The translations under genes were made by a program, and so were the position numbers. A stretch of DNA of 64,000 bases from Paraburkholderia diazotrophica (GTDB lineage Bacteria; Pseudomonadota; Gammaproteobacteria; Burkholderiales; Burkholderiaceae): contig NZ_FNYE01000001.1 in the NCBI RefSeq assembly GCF_900108945.1, forward strand, positions 62,001-126,000, read 5' to 3'. This document shows positions 26,122 through 36,259 of this stretch, in pieces. Each line of letters begins with the position of its first letter. Position 1 is the first letter of the stretch. The notes below the pieces were generated by a model. It was not told the DNA's origin, searched no databases, and saw nothing but the letters and a program-made list of their open reading frames with translations.

Positions 26122-27276
26122 CTAAACGCCGCTCTTAGTCACGACAGGCACCCAAACCCCGTTCTTCACCTGATACAGCGTCGATGCCGCGCTCTTCAGC
26201 GCGCCCGTGCTATCGAACGAGATCGTGCCCGTCACGCCTTCGAAGTTAATGCTCTTGAGAGCCGGGCGATACACCTTCGGGTCCGACGATTTCGCCGTCT
26301 GCATCGCCTTGATCACGGCCCACGCCGCGTCATAGCCGAATGGCGCATACGACAGGATGTCGTCGCCGAAGCGCTTCTTGAACTTCGCCGAGAAGTCCTT
26401 GCCGCCGGGCAACTGCGCGAGCGGCCGGCCATATTCCCAGGCCATCGCGCCTTCGGCCGCTTCACCCGCGAGCTTCACGAACTCGGGATCTTCGACACCG
26501 CCGCCGCCGAGCAGTTGCGCCGTCATGCCGAGCTGCTTCATCTTCTTCGCAATCGCGGCAGCCTGCGTGTCGAGTCCGCCGAAGAAGATCAGATCGGCGT
26601 TGGTCGCCTTGATCTTCGTGAGCTGCGTGCTGAAGTCGACGGCCGTGTTACTCGTGAACTCGCGCGCGACGATATTGCCGCCCGCCGCCTTCACCGCCTT
26701 CTCGAACTCGTCCGCCTCGCCCTGGCCGAACGCCGTGCGGTCGTCGATGATCGCGATGCGCTTCGCCTTCGTCACCTGCACGGCGTACGTCCCCGCGTTG
26801 CCGGCGTTCTGCGCATCGGTGGAGATCACCATGAACGTGTTCGCGAAGCCGCGGTTCGTGATGGTCGGATTCGTCGCGGCGGGATCGATCATCGGAATAC
26901 CCGCCTGTTCATAGACCTGCGAGGCGGGAATCGTCGTGCCCGAGTTGAAGTGGCCGACGATGCCGGACACGCTCTGGTCCACCAGTTTCTGCGCAGCCTG
27001 CACGCCGATGCGCGGGTCGGCCTGGTCGTCCTCCGAGACCAGTTCGAAACGCGCGACCTTGTCGCCGATCTTGATCTTCTGCGCGTTGGCTTCCTCGATG
27101 GCGAGCCGCACGCCGTTCTGCAGGTCCTTGCCATACCCTGCGTTGGGTCCCGTCATCGGTGCGGCGAAGCCTATTTTTACGGGCATTTCGTCTGCGGCGA
27201 AACTGGTGAGCGGCGCAATGGACAGCACGGCGCCCAACATCACGGCAAACGGATTCAGCGTCTTGCAAAGGCTCAT
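26122..27276 (-). CDS. Branched-chain amino-acid ABC transporter, periplasmic binding protein
   Basis: A 384-residue LivK/BraC-type type-I binding protein. A signal peptide (FAVMLGAVLSIAPLTSFAA) is followed by VKIGFAAPMTGPNAGYGKDLQNGV, the family N-terminus, then VGHFNSGTTIPAS and YEQAGIPMIDPAATNP, which shape the ligand site. AAGGAG lies close upstream of ATG 27276. It delivers leucine, isoleucine, valine or a similar ligand to LivHMGF-type permeases, which are not in the window, so it is an orphan binding protein. The stop codon abuts the foldback element. Confidence 0.92.
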   Translation of the reverse strand: MSLCKTLNPFAVMLGAVLSIAPLTSFAADEMPVKIGFAAPMTGPNAGYGKDLQNGVRLAIEEANAQKIKIGDKVARFELVSEDDQADPRIGVQAAQKLVDQSVSGIVGHFNSGTTIPASQVYEQAGIPMIDPAATNPTITNRGFANTFMVISTDAQNAGNAGTYAVQVTKAKRIAIIDDRTAFGQGEADEFEKAVKAAGGNIVAREFTSNTAVDFSTQLTKIKATNADLIFFGGLDTQAAAIAKKMKQLGMTAQLLGGGGVEDPEFVKLAGEAAEGAMAWEYGRPLAQLPGGKDFSAKFKKRFGDDILSYAPFGYDAAWAVIKAMQTAKSSDPKVYRPALKSINFEGVTGTISFDSTGALKSAASTLYQVKNGVWVPVVTKSGV

Positions 27277-27834
27277 GGTTTCTCCTTACATCGGCAGACA
27301 GGGATGGGAAAAACAGCCGGCTTGCAGTGCACGCTTCACGTCGGGCTCGACGTCTGGTCTTACGTCGAATGACGCGAAGCGCTACCGGTCGGATTGCTCG
27401 ATGCAGTGTGTCGGCAGGGTCTCCTTCGTGACGAAATCGGACAAATGCACGGACGAGAGTACGGACGATGCAGCACAAACGGCAATGCTGGAAAACACCG
27501 AAGCCGCATCGCTTGCATGCCCTCTGCCGACGGACCTGTGACCTCGCGCAACCCGCGTGCTGCAGCCGATCCGTGGCGCGAATATAGAAAGCCAATATGC
27601 GTGCGTCTTGGTAGTTCGCGGCATGTTGAATGCGCATTTCAGCACAGCGGGTGTGCCACGAGCGTGCCGGCTGTCGAGCGAGGGCAGCAAAGATGCGCAT
27701 GCGGTTGGCCGCGCAAGGGGAGGGGAAGTGTGGAGGCCGCGCGTCATGCCCGCATGGCGCGCTGGCGATCACGCAACGTCCGTTCATGCAAAAGATGCAG
27801 AAGGCGCTGCGCGAGAAAGATCAGCGTGATGTGC
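27277..27834. other. Intergenic region upstream of the LivK-type gene
   Basis: About 560 bases. I see no supported gene. A long plus-strand frame here (27394-28323) is antisense to the acidic protein gene and has unlikely, arginine-rich composition. Promoter elements for the binding-protein gene probably lie at the left end, but none is clear enough to name. Confidence 0.4.
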
Positions 27835-28296
27835 TCACTGCTCGCCTTGCATGCGCAGCAGTTCTTCGCGCAGACGCAGCAGCGGCTCTTTCACGTCGTC
27901 TTCGGCCCATGTGTCGAGATCGTCGATTGCGCGCTGGCAACCGTCGAGCACGACGTCGAGATCGACGGGCACGCCGTTCGCAATTGCGAAGTGCAGGGTC
28001 TCGGCGAATTGCTGGCATTCGTCCGCGCCATACGAGATGTCGAGGTTGTCGCCGATCACTTCGGCGATGTTGCTGCGCGCCTTGTCGTCGGGCGTGACCA
28101 TGTCGATGATGCCGCGCGCGACGGCGGGCGAGTAGTAGAGCGCGATATCGAGCCATTGAGCCGCGTCGAAATCCGCTTCGCCGAATTGCGATTCGAAGAA
28201 CTCGATCGCTTCCTGCTCGTGCGCTTCGTCTGCATCGACGCTGATGCACAACTCTTCAAACTGCTCTTCACGTTCGCTGCGGATAGTGCCGTCCAT
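27835..28296 (-). CDS. Acidic conserved hypothetical protein
   Basis: A 153-residue, strongly acidic, mostly alpha-helical cytosolic protein (EQFEELCISVDADEAHEQEA, FFESQFGEADFDAAQWLDIA, and ETLHFAIANGVPVDLDVVLD). No membrane segment, signal or catalytic motif is visible, and I do not recognise a family. GAGG before ATG 28296 supports this start; an upstream ATG at 28353 would add 19 residues without a ribosome site. It is followed by pdxY on the same strand with a gap of 113 bases. Confidence 0.65.
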   Translation of the reverse strand: MDGTIRSEREEQFEELCISVDADEAHEQEAIEFFESQFGEADFDAAQWLDIALYYSPAVARGIIDMVTPDDKARSNIAEVIGDNLDISYGADECQQFAETLHFAIANGVPVDLDVVLDGCQRAIDDLDTWAEDDVKEPLLRLREELLRMQGEQ

Positions 28297-28409
28297 CGGT
28301 GCCTCGTCTGCCAGTGCCAATAACAATGCTGCGCGGTTTCGCGCGGCACGCATTATAGGACGTCAGGCTTAAAGGTAAAGTTCGCGGACGCTCGATGTAT
28401 CGCCGGACG

Positions 28410-29273
28410 CTATGCCGACTCCACCACCCACGCATCGAACCAGTCGCGCGGATGCGCGATATCGTCCTGCGCGGCGATGATCTCGAGCTCATAGCGTCCC
28501 GCATCCCACGTCGCGCGCACGACTGCGTTGACGGCGGCCATCGTATGTTCGAACGCGCCGCGCACGGAATCGCCGTGCAGCGTGCGCGCGACGAACACGG
28601 CGCTCGTCAGGTCGCCGACGCCGACGGGCTGCCGCGCGAACGGGTAGAGCGGGCGCTGGCCCATCCACGCTTCGCGCTCCGTGACGACGAGCATATTGAA
28701 GCGGTCGGCGGCGCTGTTGCGATCGAGCAGATGCTTGACGAGCACCGTCTTCGGTCCGCGCTCCATCAGGTCGCGGCACGCGGAGACGGCTTCTTCGACG
28801 GTTTCGATCTCACGGCCCACGAGCCGCTGCAATTCGCTGTGATTCGGGCACATCACGTCGGAGACTTCGGGCATCGTCCGCACGAGAAACTGCTGGATGC
28901 CGGGCTCGGCGCGGCAGCCCGTCGCCGAGCCCATCACCGGGTCGCAGATATAGCGCGCATGCGGATTCGCGGCCTTCACGGCGCGGACGATTTCGATCAC
29001 CGCCTGCGCCTGCTCGGGCGTGCCGAGATAGCCCGACAGCACGGCGTCGCAGCGCGGCAGCACGCCGATCGCGCCGATCCCTTCGACGAGCGCGAGCATC
29101 TGCGATGCGTCGATCGCGCTGCCTTCCCAATGGCCGTATTGCGTATGGTTCGAGAACTGCACCGTGTTGAGCGGCCACACGTTGACGCCGAGACGCCGCA
29201 TCGGAAACACCGACGCGCTGTTGCCTGCGTGCCCGAACACGACGTGTGACTGAATGCTCAGAACGTTTTTCAT
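28410..29273 (-). CDS. pdxY: Pyridoxal kinase
   Basis: A 287-residue ribokinase-fold enzyme that phosphorylates pyridoxal to pyridoxal 5-phosphate in the salvage pathway. Signatures are [20 protein letters not shown] at the N-terminus, [28 protein letters not shown] and [14 protein letters not shown] with the catalytic Asp. The length of 287 equals that of E. coli PdxY. ATG 29273 is chosen because [11 protein letters not shown] is the family start. Confidence 0.93.
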   Translation of the reverse strand: MKNVLSIQSHVVFGHAGNSASVFPMRRLGVNVWPLNTVQFSNHTQYGHWEGSAIDASQMLALVEGIGAIGVLPRCDAVLSGYLGTPEQAQAVIEIVRAVKAANPHARYICDPVMGSATGCRAEPGIQQFLVRTMPEVSDVMCPNHSELQRLVGREIETVEEAVSACRDLMERGPKTVLVKHLLDRNSAADRFNMLVVTEREAWMGQRPLYPFARQPVGVGDLTSAVFVARTLHGDSVRGAFEHTMAAVNAVVRATWDAGRYELEIIAAQDDIAHPRDWFDAWVVESA

Positions 29274-29607
29274 GTTGAACCGATATGGCGCGGCGAAGGC
29301 GCTGGTCAAATGCGGACGGATGTATTGATGGGCACCCGGCACCCGGCAGGCAGCACGCGTCGGCTCATGCGCCAGGCGACCTGTCGGGCAGCCGCGCGCG
29401 CGGGCGTCCTTGCACCGTTTTGGCGTCTATGCCCATCGATATATGGACAGCATGCGCGTCATGCCCTGATCAGCACAAGATACATGAGTTTTCGTGCGAC
29501 GGAAGCGATCCGGCCCCGTCGTGTTGCGCCGAACCATCATCGCGAAGGCCGATGGCACAGGCGCTTGCGTCCGATCACGCGGCGCCGCAGCACGCCTTGA
29601 CGCGCGC
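29274..29607. other. Intergenic region between glgA and pdxY
   Basis: 334 bases between two minus-strand genes. No gene, terminator with T-tract, or repeat is recognisable. It probably contains the pdxY promoter. Confidence 0.4.
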
Positions 29608-31068
29608 TTACACCAGTTCGCGATACAGCGCGAGATAGCGTTCCGCCGATGCGCCCCAGCTGAAGTCCTGGCGCATCGCGCGACGCTGCGCCGCTTTCCA
29701 GTCGGTGCGCCGCGCGTACAGCGCGAAAGCGCGGCGGATCGCGCCCAACAGCGCATCGGGCTCGAAGCGCTCGAACACGAAGCCCGTCGCGAGATCGTCG
29801 GCGATGTTTTCGAGCGACGCATCCGTGACGGTGTCCGCGAGGCCGCCCACGCGATGCACGAGCGGCAGCGATCCGTACGCGAGCGCATAGAGCTGCGTCA
29901 GGCCGCACGGCTCGAAGCGCGACGGCACCGCGATCACGTCGCTGCCCGCGACGATCTGATGCGCGAGCGTCTCGTCGAAGCCGAGTTCGACGGCGACGCT
30001 GTCCGGATGCGCGTGCGCGACGCGCTGCAAGCCGTTCTCGAGCGCCGGATCGCCGGTGCCGAATACGACGAGCTGCCCGCCGCGCTTGACGATCTCCGGC
30101 AGTGCCGCGAGCAGCAGATCGAGACCTTTCTGCTCCGTCAGCCGGCTGACGACGCCGAACAAGAGCGCGTCGCTCTTTTGCGCGAGATGGAAGCGCTCCT
30201 GTAGCGCCGTCTTGCACGCGCGCTTGCCGGCGAGGCGCGTGTCGGTGTAGCGCGCGGCGATCAGCTGATCGGCGGACGGCCGCCACACCGCGTAGTCGAC
30301 GCCGTTCAGAATGCCCGACAGATCGTGCGAACGCTGGCTCAGCAGCCCGTCGAGCCCGCCGCCTTGCGCGAGCGTCTGGATTTCGCGCGCATAGGTCGGG
30401 CTCACCGTCGTAATGCGGTCGCTGTAGAAGAGGCCTGCTTTCAGAAACGACATCTGCCCGTAGAACTCGACGCCGCTCATGTGGAAGAAATCGGCGGGCA
30501 GTCCCAGCTGGCCGAACTGATGCGCAGGAAAAATGCCCTGATACGCGAGGTTGTGGACCGTGAACACCGTGCGCGGCAACGGCCTGCCGCGCTCGCGCCC
30601 GGCGGCTTTCAGATACGCGGGCGCGAGCCCGGCGTGCCAGTCGTGCGCGTGGACGATCTGCGGCGACCATTCGGGATCGAGCTGCTGCGCGAGCTGCGCC
30701 GCCGTCCAGCCGAGCGTCGCGAAACGCTGCGCGTTGTCGCCGTAGGGCACGTGCTCGGTGTCGAGATACGGATTGCCGCCGCGGTCGTACAGCGTCTTCG
30801 CGCGGATCACATACACGACGAGGCCGTTCGCGGGCAGCGTGCCGCGCTCGAGCGTCACGTCGGGCGCGCCGAAGCGCTCGCCGATCCGGGCGACGGGTTG
30901 CAGGTCCGACAGGCCCGCGACGACGGCGGGAAAGCCCGGCAGCAGCACGCGGACGTCGGCGCCCAGCTCGATCAGCGCGGGCGGCAGCGCGCCCACGACA
31001 TCGGCGAGACCACCCGTTTTCAGAAGGGGATACAGCTCGCTTGCGACGTGCAGCGCGCGAATCGTCAT
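29608..31068 (-). CDS. glgA: Glycogen synthase (ADP-glucose type)
   Basis: A 486-residue GT5 glycosyltransferase that transfers glucose from ADP-glucose to the growing alpha-1,4-glucan. The ADP-glucose site KTGGLADVVGALP begins at Lys17. HAHDWHAGLAPAYL, the GVVSRLTEQKGLDLLLAALP region and the E-x7-E-type PSRFEPCGLTQLYALAYG near the C-terminus are all intact. Length matches bacterial GlgA. It lies 92 bases downstream of glgC on the same strand, so the two probably form a glycogen operon. No branching enzyme or phosphorylase gene is in the window. Confidence 0.95.
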   Translation of the reverse strand: MTIRALHVASELYPLLKTGGLADVVGALPPALIELGADVRVLLPGFPAVVAGLSDLQPVARIGERFGAPDVTLERGTLPANGLVVYVIRAKTLYDRGGNPYLDTEHVPYGDNAQRFATLGWTAAQLAQQLDPEWSPQIVHAHDWHAGLAPAYLKAAGRERGRPLPRTVFTVHNLAYQGIFPAHQFGQLGLPADFFHMSGVEFYGQMSFLKAGLFYSDRITTVSPTYAREIQTLAQGGGLDGLLSQRSHDLSGILNGVDYAVWRPSADQLIAARYTDTRLAGKRACKTALQERFHLAQKSDALLFGVVSRLTEQKGLDLLLAALPEIVKRGGQLVVFGTGDPALENGLQRVAHAHPDSVAVELGFDETLAHQIVAGSDVIAVPSRFEPCGLTQLYALAYGSLPLVHRVGGLADTVTDASLENIADDLATGFVFERFEPDALLGAIRRAFALYARRTDWKAAQRRAMRQDFSWGASAERYLALYRELV

Positions 31069-31160
31069 GGGCTGGGTCCTGTTCGCAATGGGTTGGGTTC
31101 GTTGTTCCAGTGCCGGCGATTGCCACGATTGCCACCATCGCCGCGCCCGCCGCGCGTCCG

Positions 31161-32435
31161 CTATTGCACTGCCGCCGCCTGACGCCTGAGCGCTTCGGCC
31201 GTCACGAGCACGACGCCGCTATCCGTCCGGTAGAAGCGCTCGCCGTCGCGCACGGGGTCTTCGCCGATCACGGTGCCGTCGGGAAGCTGGCAGCCGCGGT
31301 CGATCACGACCTTACGCAGTCGGCAGCTCGCGCCGATCGTCACCTGCGGCAACAAGACTGCCTCAGCGATGTTACAGAACGAATTCACGACGACATTCGA
31401 CGACAGCACCGAGCGCGAAATCTGCGAGCCGGAGATCACGCAGCCGCCGCACACGATCATATTGGTGCCCGAGCCTTGCAGTCCGTTCAGGTCGCGCACG
31501 AACTTCGCGGGCGGCAACTGCTCCTGATGCGTCCAGATCGGCCAGTTGCGGTCGTAGAGATCGAGCGCGGGGATCGTCGATGCGAGATCGAGATTCGCGG
31601 CCCAGTAAGCGTCGATCGTGCCGACGTCGCGCCAGTACGGCTCGACGCTCGGGTCCGACGATACGCACGACATGCTGAACGGATGCGCGATCGCATGCCC
31701 CGACGTGACGACGCGCGGAATGATGTCCTTGCCGAAGTCGTGATCCGTCGCGACGCTGGTGATGTTGTCCTCGAGCAGCGAGTACAGGTAGTCGGCGTTG
31801 AACACGTAGATGCCCATGCTCGCGAGCGCGATGTCGGGGCGGCCGGGCATCGCGGGCGGATCGGCGGGCTTTTCGACGAAGCCCGTCACGCGGCGCTCTT
31901 CGTCCACATGCATCACGCCGAACGCGACGGCATCCATGCGCGGCACCTCGATGCAGCCGACCGTGCAGTCCGCGTGCGACTCGACGTGGTCCATCACCAT
32001 CCGCGTGTAGTCCATCTTGTAGATGTGGTCGCCCGCCAGCACGACGACGTACTTCGGACTGATCGAGCGGATGATGTCGAGGTTCTGGAACACCGCGTCG
32101 GCCGTGCCGCGATACCAGTGCGCGCCTTCGACGCGCTGCTGCGCGGGCCACAAATCGATGAACTCGTTGAACTCGCCGCGCAGGAAACCCCAGCCGCGCT
32201 GCACGTGGCGAAGCAGCGAATGTGCCTTGTACTGGGTGACGACGGCGATGCGCCGGATGCCTGAGTTCAGGCAATTCGATAACGCGAAGTCGATGATCCG
32301 GTATTTGCCGCCGAAGTGGACGGCGGGTTTGACGCGCTTGTTCGTCAGGGGGCCGAGGCGGGTGCCGCGTCCACCAGCGAGAACGATCGCGAGTGTCGTG
32401 TGCTGAAGATCGTTGAGGCTAGCCGGCGTATCCAT
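31161..32435 (-). CDS. glgC: Glucose-1-phosphate adenylyltransferase
   Basis: A 424-residue enzyme that makes ADP-glucose from glucose-1-phosphate and ATP, the committed step of glycogen synthesis. The nucleotidyltransferase motif [44 protein letters not shown] and a C-terminal left-handed beta-helix ([20 protein letters not shown]) are present. The start is ATG 32433-32435, where GGAGA lies five bases upstream. A longer frame to 32510 would translate the leader repeat and is rejected. The repeat's TCTGGTCGACA lies about 15 bases ahead of the start codon. Confidence 0.95.
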   Translation of the reverse strand: MDTPASLNDLQHTTLAIVLAGGRGTRLGPLTNKRVKPAVHFGGKYRIIDFALSNCLNSGIRRIAVVTQYKAHSLLRHVQRGWGFLRGEFNEFIDLWPAQQRVEGAHWYRGTADAVFQNLDIIRSISPKYVVVLAGDHIYKMDYTRMVMDHVESHADCTVGCIEVPRMDAVAFGVMHVDEERRVTGFVEKPADPPAMPGRPDIALASMGIYVFNADYLYSLLEDNITSVATDHDFGKDIIPRVVTSGHAIAHPFSMSCVSSDPSVEPYWRDVGTIDAYWAANLDLASTIPALDLYDRNWPIWTHQEQLPPAKFVRDLNGLQGSGTNMIVCGGCVISGSQISRSVLSSNVVVNSFCNIAEAVLLPQVTIGASCRLRKVVIDRGCQLPDGTVIGEDPVRDGERFYRTDSGVVLVTAEALRRQAAAVQ

Positions 32436-32448
32436 GTGCGTCTCCGGT

Positions 32449-32661
32449 GTCGACCAGAGTTGGCATGGGACGGGAATTGACGCTTTAGCTGTCGGCTGGA
32501 GTGAGTGCATTAGCCCTTACTCCAGCCCCATGCAGAACGTCGACTCGCGTCCCATGCTTACTCTGGTCCCATGCGAGGGGGGCGACCAGAGTTGGCGCTT
32601 TAACTGTCGGCTTGAGTTAGTGCTTTAGCACTTACTCCCGCCTCATGCGGAGCACCTACTC
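32449..32661 (-). repeat. Leader repeat family, two copies upstream of glgC
   Basis: Two diverged copies of a unit of about 75 bp, read in the glgC direction. The proximal one begins near 32532 and ends in TCTGGTCGACA (near 32449), just before the glgC ribosome site. The distal one spans about 32582-32650. Each has an inverted GGAGT...ACTCC stem with a GCTAAAGC-type tip, then GCCGACAG-TAAAGCG and AACTCTGGTCG. CATGGGAC boxes lie between them. Related copies stand upstream of the ABC permease gene at 38788 and the EAL-HDOD gene at 52755, in the same orientation to the gene. Confidence 0.75.
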
Positions 32662-33101
32662 CGGTTCCATCCAAGATGGTTGCTGTTATGGGTGAGCCCT
32701 GGTGGAAGCTTTCTGTCTTCGCCTACATTGCCCCGGCGTTTTATTGTTCTGGCCTGGCGCTTGATGTTGCTGTCGGCTGCGCCAGCCAGCGTTTAGTCTG
32801 GACCATGCGCATGCGGCGCGCAACGGTAGGGCGCCCGCCTGTTGTGCGTCGCGCGTTCGGCACGCCACATTGCGCGCGTGGCCGCAAGAAGAAGCGGCTC
32901 GTATCCGGTAGAAACGGCTCTCATGCGCTGCGGCATGAAGCACGTACGGTAATTGATGCCGTAGTCAAACGCGCGTTTGGACCGCGCTCGCCGCCCGACG
33001 CAGTGGCACGTGCGCGCGGCGCTGCAAAGGGGCCGCGACGCGGGCATCATGCGGGCTTGTCTGCTCTTCCTTCCTGTGTATTCATTCCACGCTCACTGCC
33101 T
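32662..33101. other. Intergenic region before the alpha/beta hydrolase gene
   Basis: About 440 bases with no supported gene. A plus-strand frame is open from 32676 into the hydrolase gene, but its codon use is unlike neighbours and the hydrolase signal peptide starts only at 33102. I see no repeat or clear promoter. Confidence 0.4.
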
Positions 33102-34190
33102 ATGAGATTGCCTTCATCCCTCGTTGCCGTCGCCTTGTCCGCATGCGCCGCCGCTCTGGGGGCGAATGCCTTCGCCGCCGATGCCACGGCTGCCTCTGCT
33201 TCATCCGCCACGTCTTCGCCGAATGCGGCAGCGAGCGACGATGGTCCCGCGTACGGTCCCGAACTTCAGGGCTTCGACTATCCCGCGCCCGTGCAGCAGT
33301 TCGAGTTCACGTCGCAAGGCGAAGCGCTGCACATGGCCTATATGGACATCGCGCCCGCGCATCCGAACGGCCGCACGGCCGTGTTGCTGCATGGAAAGAA
33401 TTTTTGCGCCGCGACATGGGAAGGCACGATCGAGCGGCTGTCGGCAGCGGGCTATCGTGTGATCGCGCCCGACCAGATCGGCTTTTGCAAGTCGAGCAAG
33501 CCGCAGCGTTATCAATTCAGCTTCCAGCAGCTCGCGCGCAACACGCATGCGCTGCTCGAATCGCTCGGCGTGAGCAACGCGACCGTCATCGGTCATTCGA
33601 CGGGCGGCATGCTCGCGATCCGGTATGCGTTGATGTATCCGGCGCAGACGCAGCAACTGGTGCTCGTCAATCCCATCGGGCTCGAGGACTGGAAAGCGAA
33701 GGGCGTGCCGTCGCTTTCCGTCGATCAATGGTACGAGCGCGAACTGAAGACCACGGCGGACGGCATCCGCCGATACGAACAGGCCACATACTACTCAGGC
33801 CAGTGGCGCAGCGATTTCGAGCCGTGGGTGCAGATGCTCGCGGGCATGTATCGCGGGCCGGGCAAGAAGGAAGTCGCGTGGGATTCGGCGCTGCTGTACG
33901 ACATGATTTACACGCAGCCGGTCGTCTACGAACTCGGGCAGTTGAAGATGCCGACGCTGCTGCTGATCGGCGACAAGGACACGACGGCCATCGGCAAGGA
34001 TGCGTCGCCGCCCGACGTGCGCGCGAAGATCGGCCACTACCCGGAACTGGCGAAGCTGACCGCGCAGGCCATTGCGCATGCGAAGCTCGTCGAGTTCGCC
34101 GAGCTTGGCCACGCGCCGCAGATGCAGGACCCGCGAGCGTTTCACAAGGCGCTGCTCGACGGGCTCGCCGCCGTGCCGGCCGATCACTGA
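33102..34190 (+). CDS. Exported alpha/beta-hydrolase
   Basis: A 362-residue protein with a signal peptide (LPSSLVAVALSACAAALGAN, cleavage after AFA) and an Ala/Ser-rich linker. The alpha/beta-hydrolase fold follows: oxyanion LLHGKNFCAATWEG, nucleophile elbow GHSTGG (Ser about 167), acid in LLLIGDKDTTAIG and catalytic His in LGHAPQMQDP. It should act in the periplasm on an ester or similar bond; the substrate is unknown. ATG 33102 has no strong ribosome site, but the signal peptide supports it. It is convergent with the luciferase-like gene. Confidence 0.83.
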   Translation: MRLPSSLVAVALSACAAALGANAFAADATAASASSATSSPNAAASDDGPAYGPELQGFDYPAPVQQFEFTSQGEALHMAYMDIAPAHPNGRTAVLLHGKNFCAATWEGTIERLSAAGYRVIAPDQIGFCKSSKPQRYQFSFQQLARNTHALLESLGVSNATVIGHSTGGMLAIRYALMYPAQTQQLVLVNPIGLEDWKAKGVPSLSVDQWYERELKTTADGIRRYEQATYYSGQWRSDFEPWVQMLAGMYRGPGKKEVAWDSALLYDMIYTQPVVYELGQLKMPTLLLIGDKDTTAIGKDASPPDVRAKIGHYPELAKLTAQAIAHAKLVEFAELGHAPQMQDPRAFHKALLDGLAAVPADH

Positions 34191-34211
34191 ACGCGGCTGT
34201 TCGATGATGAT

Positions 34212-34236
34212 GCGAAGGCGGTGGTGCCGCCTTCGC
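34212..34236. terminator. Hairpin between convergent genes
   Basis: Ten-bp arms GCGAAGGCGG (34212-34221) and CCGCCTTCGC (34227-34236) with a five-base loop, 21 bases after the hydrolase stop. It is strong but lacks a T-tract on either strand, so it may be a weak bidirectional terminator. Confidence 0.4.
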
Positions 34237-34318
34237 CGGCGTCTTGTGTGCCTGTCATTGCCGTGGTGCGCCGACTCGCATGCACGACGCGCCGGCCGTA
34301 TCGCAACTGCTCAAGCTT

Positions 34319-35311
34319 TCACTTCACGCCGATTTCGTCGCGCACCTGCGCGCCGATCTCGAATGAACGCAGCCGCGCCGCGTGATCGTAGATCTGCGCG
34401 GTCAGCATCAGTTCGTTCGCGCCCGTCTGCTCGGTGATCGATTGCAGGCCTTCGCGTACCGTGTCGCGATCGCCGATGACCGAGTACGCGAGCGAATGAC
34501 GCACACTGCTCAACTCCATCTCGGATGCGTCGATGCGATCGACGGGCGGTTGCAGTTGGCCTGGCGTGCCGCGCCTCAGATTGATGAACTGCTGCTGCAA
34601 CGACGTGAAGAGGCGTTGTGCCTGTTCGTTCGTATCGGCGGCGAACAGATTCACGCCGACCATCACGTACGGCTTTTTGAGCGTCTCCGACGGCTGGAAC
34701 TGCGCGCGATATACATGCAGCGCCTGCATCATGTAGTCAGGCGCGAAGTGCGAGGCGAACGCGAACGGCAGGCCGAGCGCCGCTGCCAGTTGCGCGCTGA
34801 AAAGGCTCGACCCGAGCAGCCACAGCGGCACGTGCAGCCCAGCGCCCGGCACGGCGCGCACGCGCTGGCCCGGCACGGGATCGGCGAAATAGCGCTGCAA
34901 TTCGACGACGTCGTCGGGAAACGAATCGGCGCTGCCGTGCAGATCGCGACGCAGCGCGCGGGCCGTCGTCTGGTCCGTGCCGGGCGCGCGGCCGAGGCCG
35001 AGATCGATGCGCCCCGGAAAAAGCGACGCCAGCGTGCCGAACTGCTCGGCGATCACGAGGGGCGCGTGATTCGGCAGCATCACACCGCCCGAGCCGACGC
35101 GGATCGTCTTCGTGCCGCCCGCGACATGCGCGATCACGACGGACGTCGCCGCGCTCGCGATGCCCGTCATGTTGTGGTGCTCGGCGAGCCAGTAGCGCTT
35201 GTAGCCCCATTGCTCGGCGTGCCGCGCGAGATCGAGCGTGTTGCGGAACGCGTCGGCGGCGCTTCCGCCGGCCGTGATGGGCGAAAGATCGAGGACCGAA
35301 AAAGGAATCAT
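34319..35311 (-). CDS. Luciferase-like (LLM) flavin-dependent oxidoreductase
   Basis: A 330-residue TIM-barrel protein of the single-component luciferase-like group. The N-terminus [66 protein letters not shown] and [18 protein letters not shown] are diagnostic of the MsnO8-type subfamily. It would use reduced flavin to oxidise an unknown substrate. ATG 35311 is where family sequence starts; the ribosome site is weak. It stands alone, convergent with the hydrolase gene. Confidence 0.87.
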   Translation of the reverse strand: MIPFSVLDLSPITAGGSAADAFRNTLDLARHAEQWGYKRYWLAEHHNMTGIASAATSVVIAHVAGGTKTIRVGSGGVMLPNHAPLVIAEQFGTLASLFPGRIDLGLGRAPGTDQTTARALRRDLHGSADSFPDDVVELQRYFADPVPGQRVRAVPGAGLHVPLWLLGSSLFSAQLAAALGLPFAFASHFAPDYMMQALHVYRAQFQPSETLKKPYVMVGVNLFAADTNEQAQRLFTSLQQQFINLRRGTPGQLQPPVDRIDASEMELSSVRHSLAYSVIGDRDTVREGLQSITEQTGANELMLTAQIYDHAARLRSFEIGAQVRDEIGVK

Positions 35312-36259
35312 GGCAATGGATGTGCGGCCAACCATCGTCCGCTGCAAGGGGCGATGGGCGAGCCGGCTCGGCAGGGCAAAACCGGATTGTGCCAAAGCGT
35401 CCTCATTCGCGCTGGTGGCGTGATCGTGCCCCTGACGGCGGGAGGGTCGCGGCCATTGTTGGTTGCAAACCCGGCAAGCGCGGAACAGCGAGGCCGCGCG
35501 CCCGACGGCAGAGCACCTTGAAAACACGGCTCGGCATGTGTTGCCGTCTGCTTCGATGCGTGTGTCCTCGCACAGAGTCCGGCGCGTCCGTGCGTTAGGG
35601 TCAAGGCGTCGCCGTCGACGACGCGAAACTGCGCGGCGCGTTTTCGCGTGGCGAAGCGGCGGCCTCCACGGACCTCGACGCCGGTCGGTCCGTCACGTCA
35701 CGCGTAGGTCGGCTACGCAGCACACACCCGGGCGAACCGGGCCGGCCGGGTCAGCCGGGCACGCATTGCCCGCCTGCTATCTTTGCGCGCGCCCGCGAAA
35801 TCGGCACCGCCAGCTTGCGATTCATCAGCCGATTCGGTGTAAACGCGCTCTCGCGCAATTCGCACGCGGACGCTAGATTGTCAGCATTTGCGGGACAGTC
35901 GAGGGGCCAGTGGCCGTCGCTCCGGCGGCCGATCAAGTGGTGAAATTGCGCGACGGCCAGATGCCCCAAGGGCTTCTGGCCGAAACGCTAACTGCACGGC
36001 GGCTCTTATCCATGGCTTGCGTCTGCGGCCTGCGTTGTTCGCAGTGAACCGGTTGCGTCGGCCGGGCCCTCATTCATGCACGCGCTCGTGCAATCCGCTA
36101 TCCCGGCACGTCTCCTCACTCAGCATTTCCGCACTTCTCCGCACGCGCGAAATCTCGCGTAGCAATTCTTTAACTTTCCAAACACATCTGCGTTCCGCTC
36201 GCTCTCGGTTTCGCCGTCGAGCGGGTTATCCTCTCTGTCGTTCACACTATGTGATTGAC
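35312..36259. other. Long intergenic region without a supported gene
   Basis: About 950 bases between divergent genes. Frames on both strands are arginine-rich and unconvincing. The only clear structure is the hairpin at 35955-35981. The region 36080-36250 becomes more AT-rich and likely holds the promoter of the lipoprotein gene. Confidence 0.4.
35955..35981. other. Strong stem-loop in the 950-bp gap
   Basis: GGCCAGA (35955-35961) pairs with TCTGGCC (35975-35981), and GCCC (35963-35966) pairs with GGGC (35970-35973), with one T-T mismatch between the two stems. No T-tract follows. Its role is unknown. Confidence 0.4.

Noticed and set aside
32436..32510. N-terminal extension of glgC
   Set aside because: It translates the leader repeat; the ATG at 32433-32435 has its own ribosome site and matches the family N-terminus.
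32676..33101. Upstream in-frame extension of the alpha/beta hydrolase
   Set aside because: It would bury the signal peptide that starts at 33102, and its codon use differs from real genes nearby.
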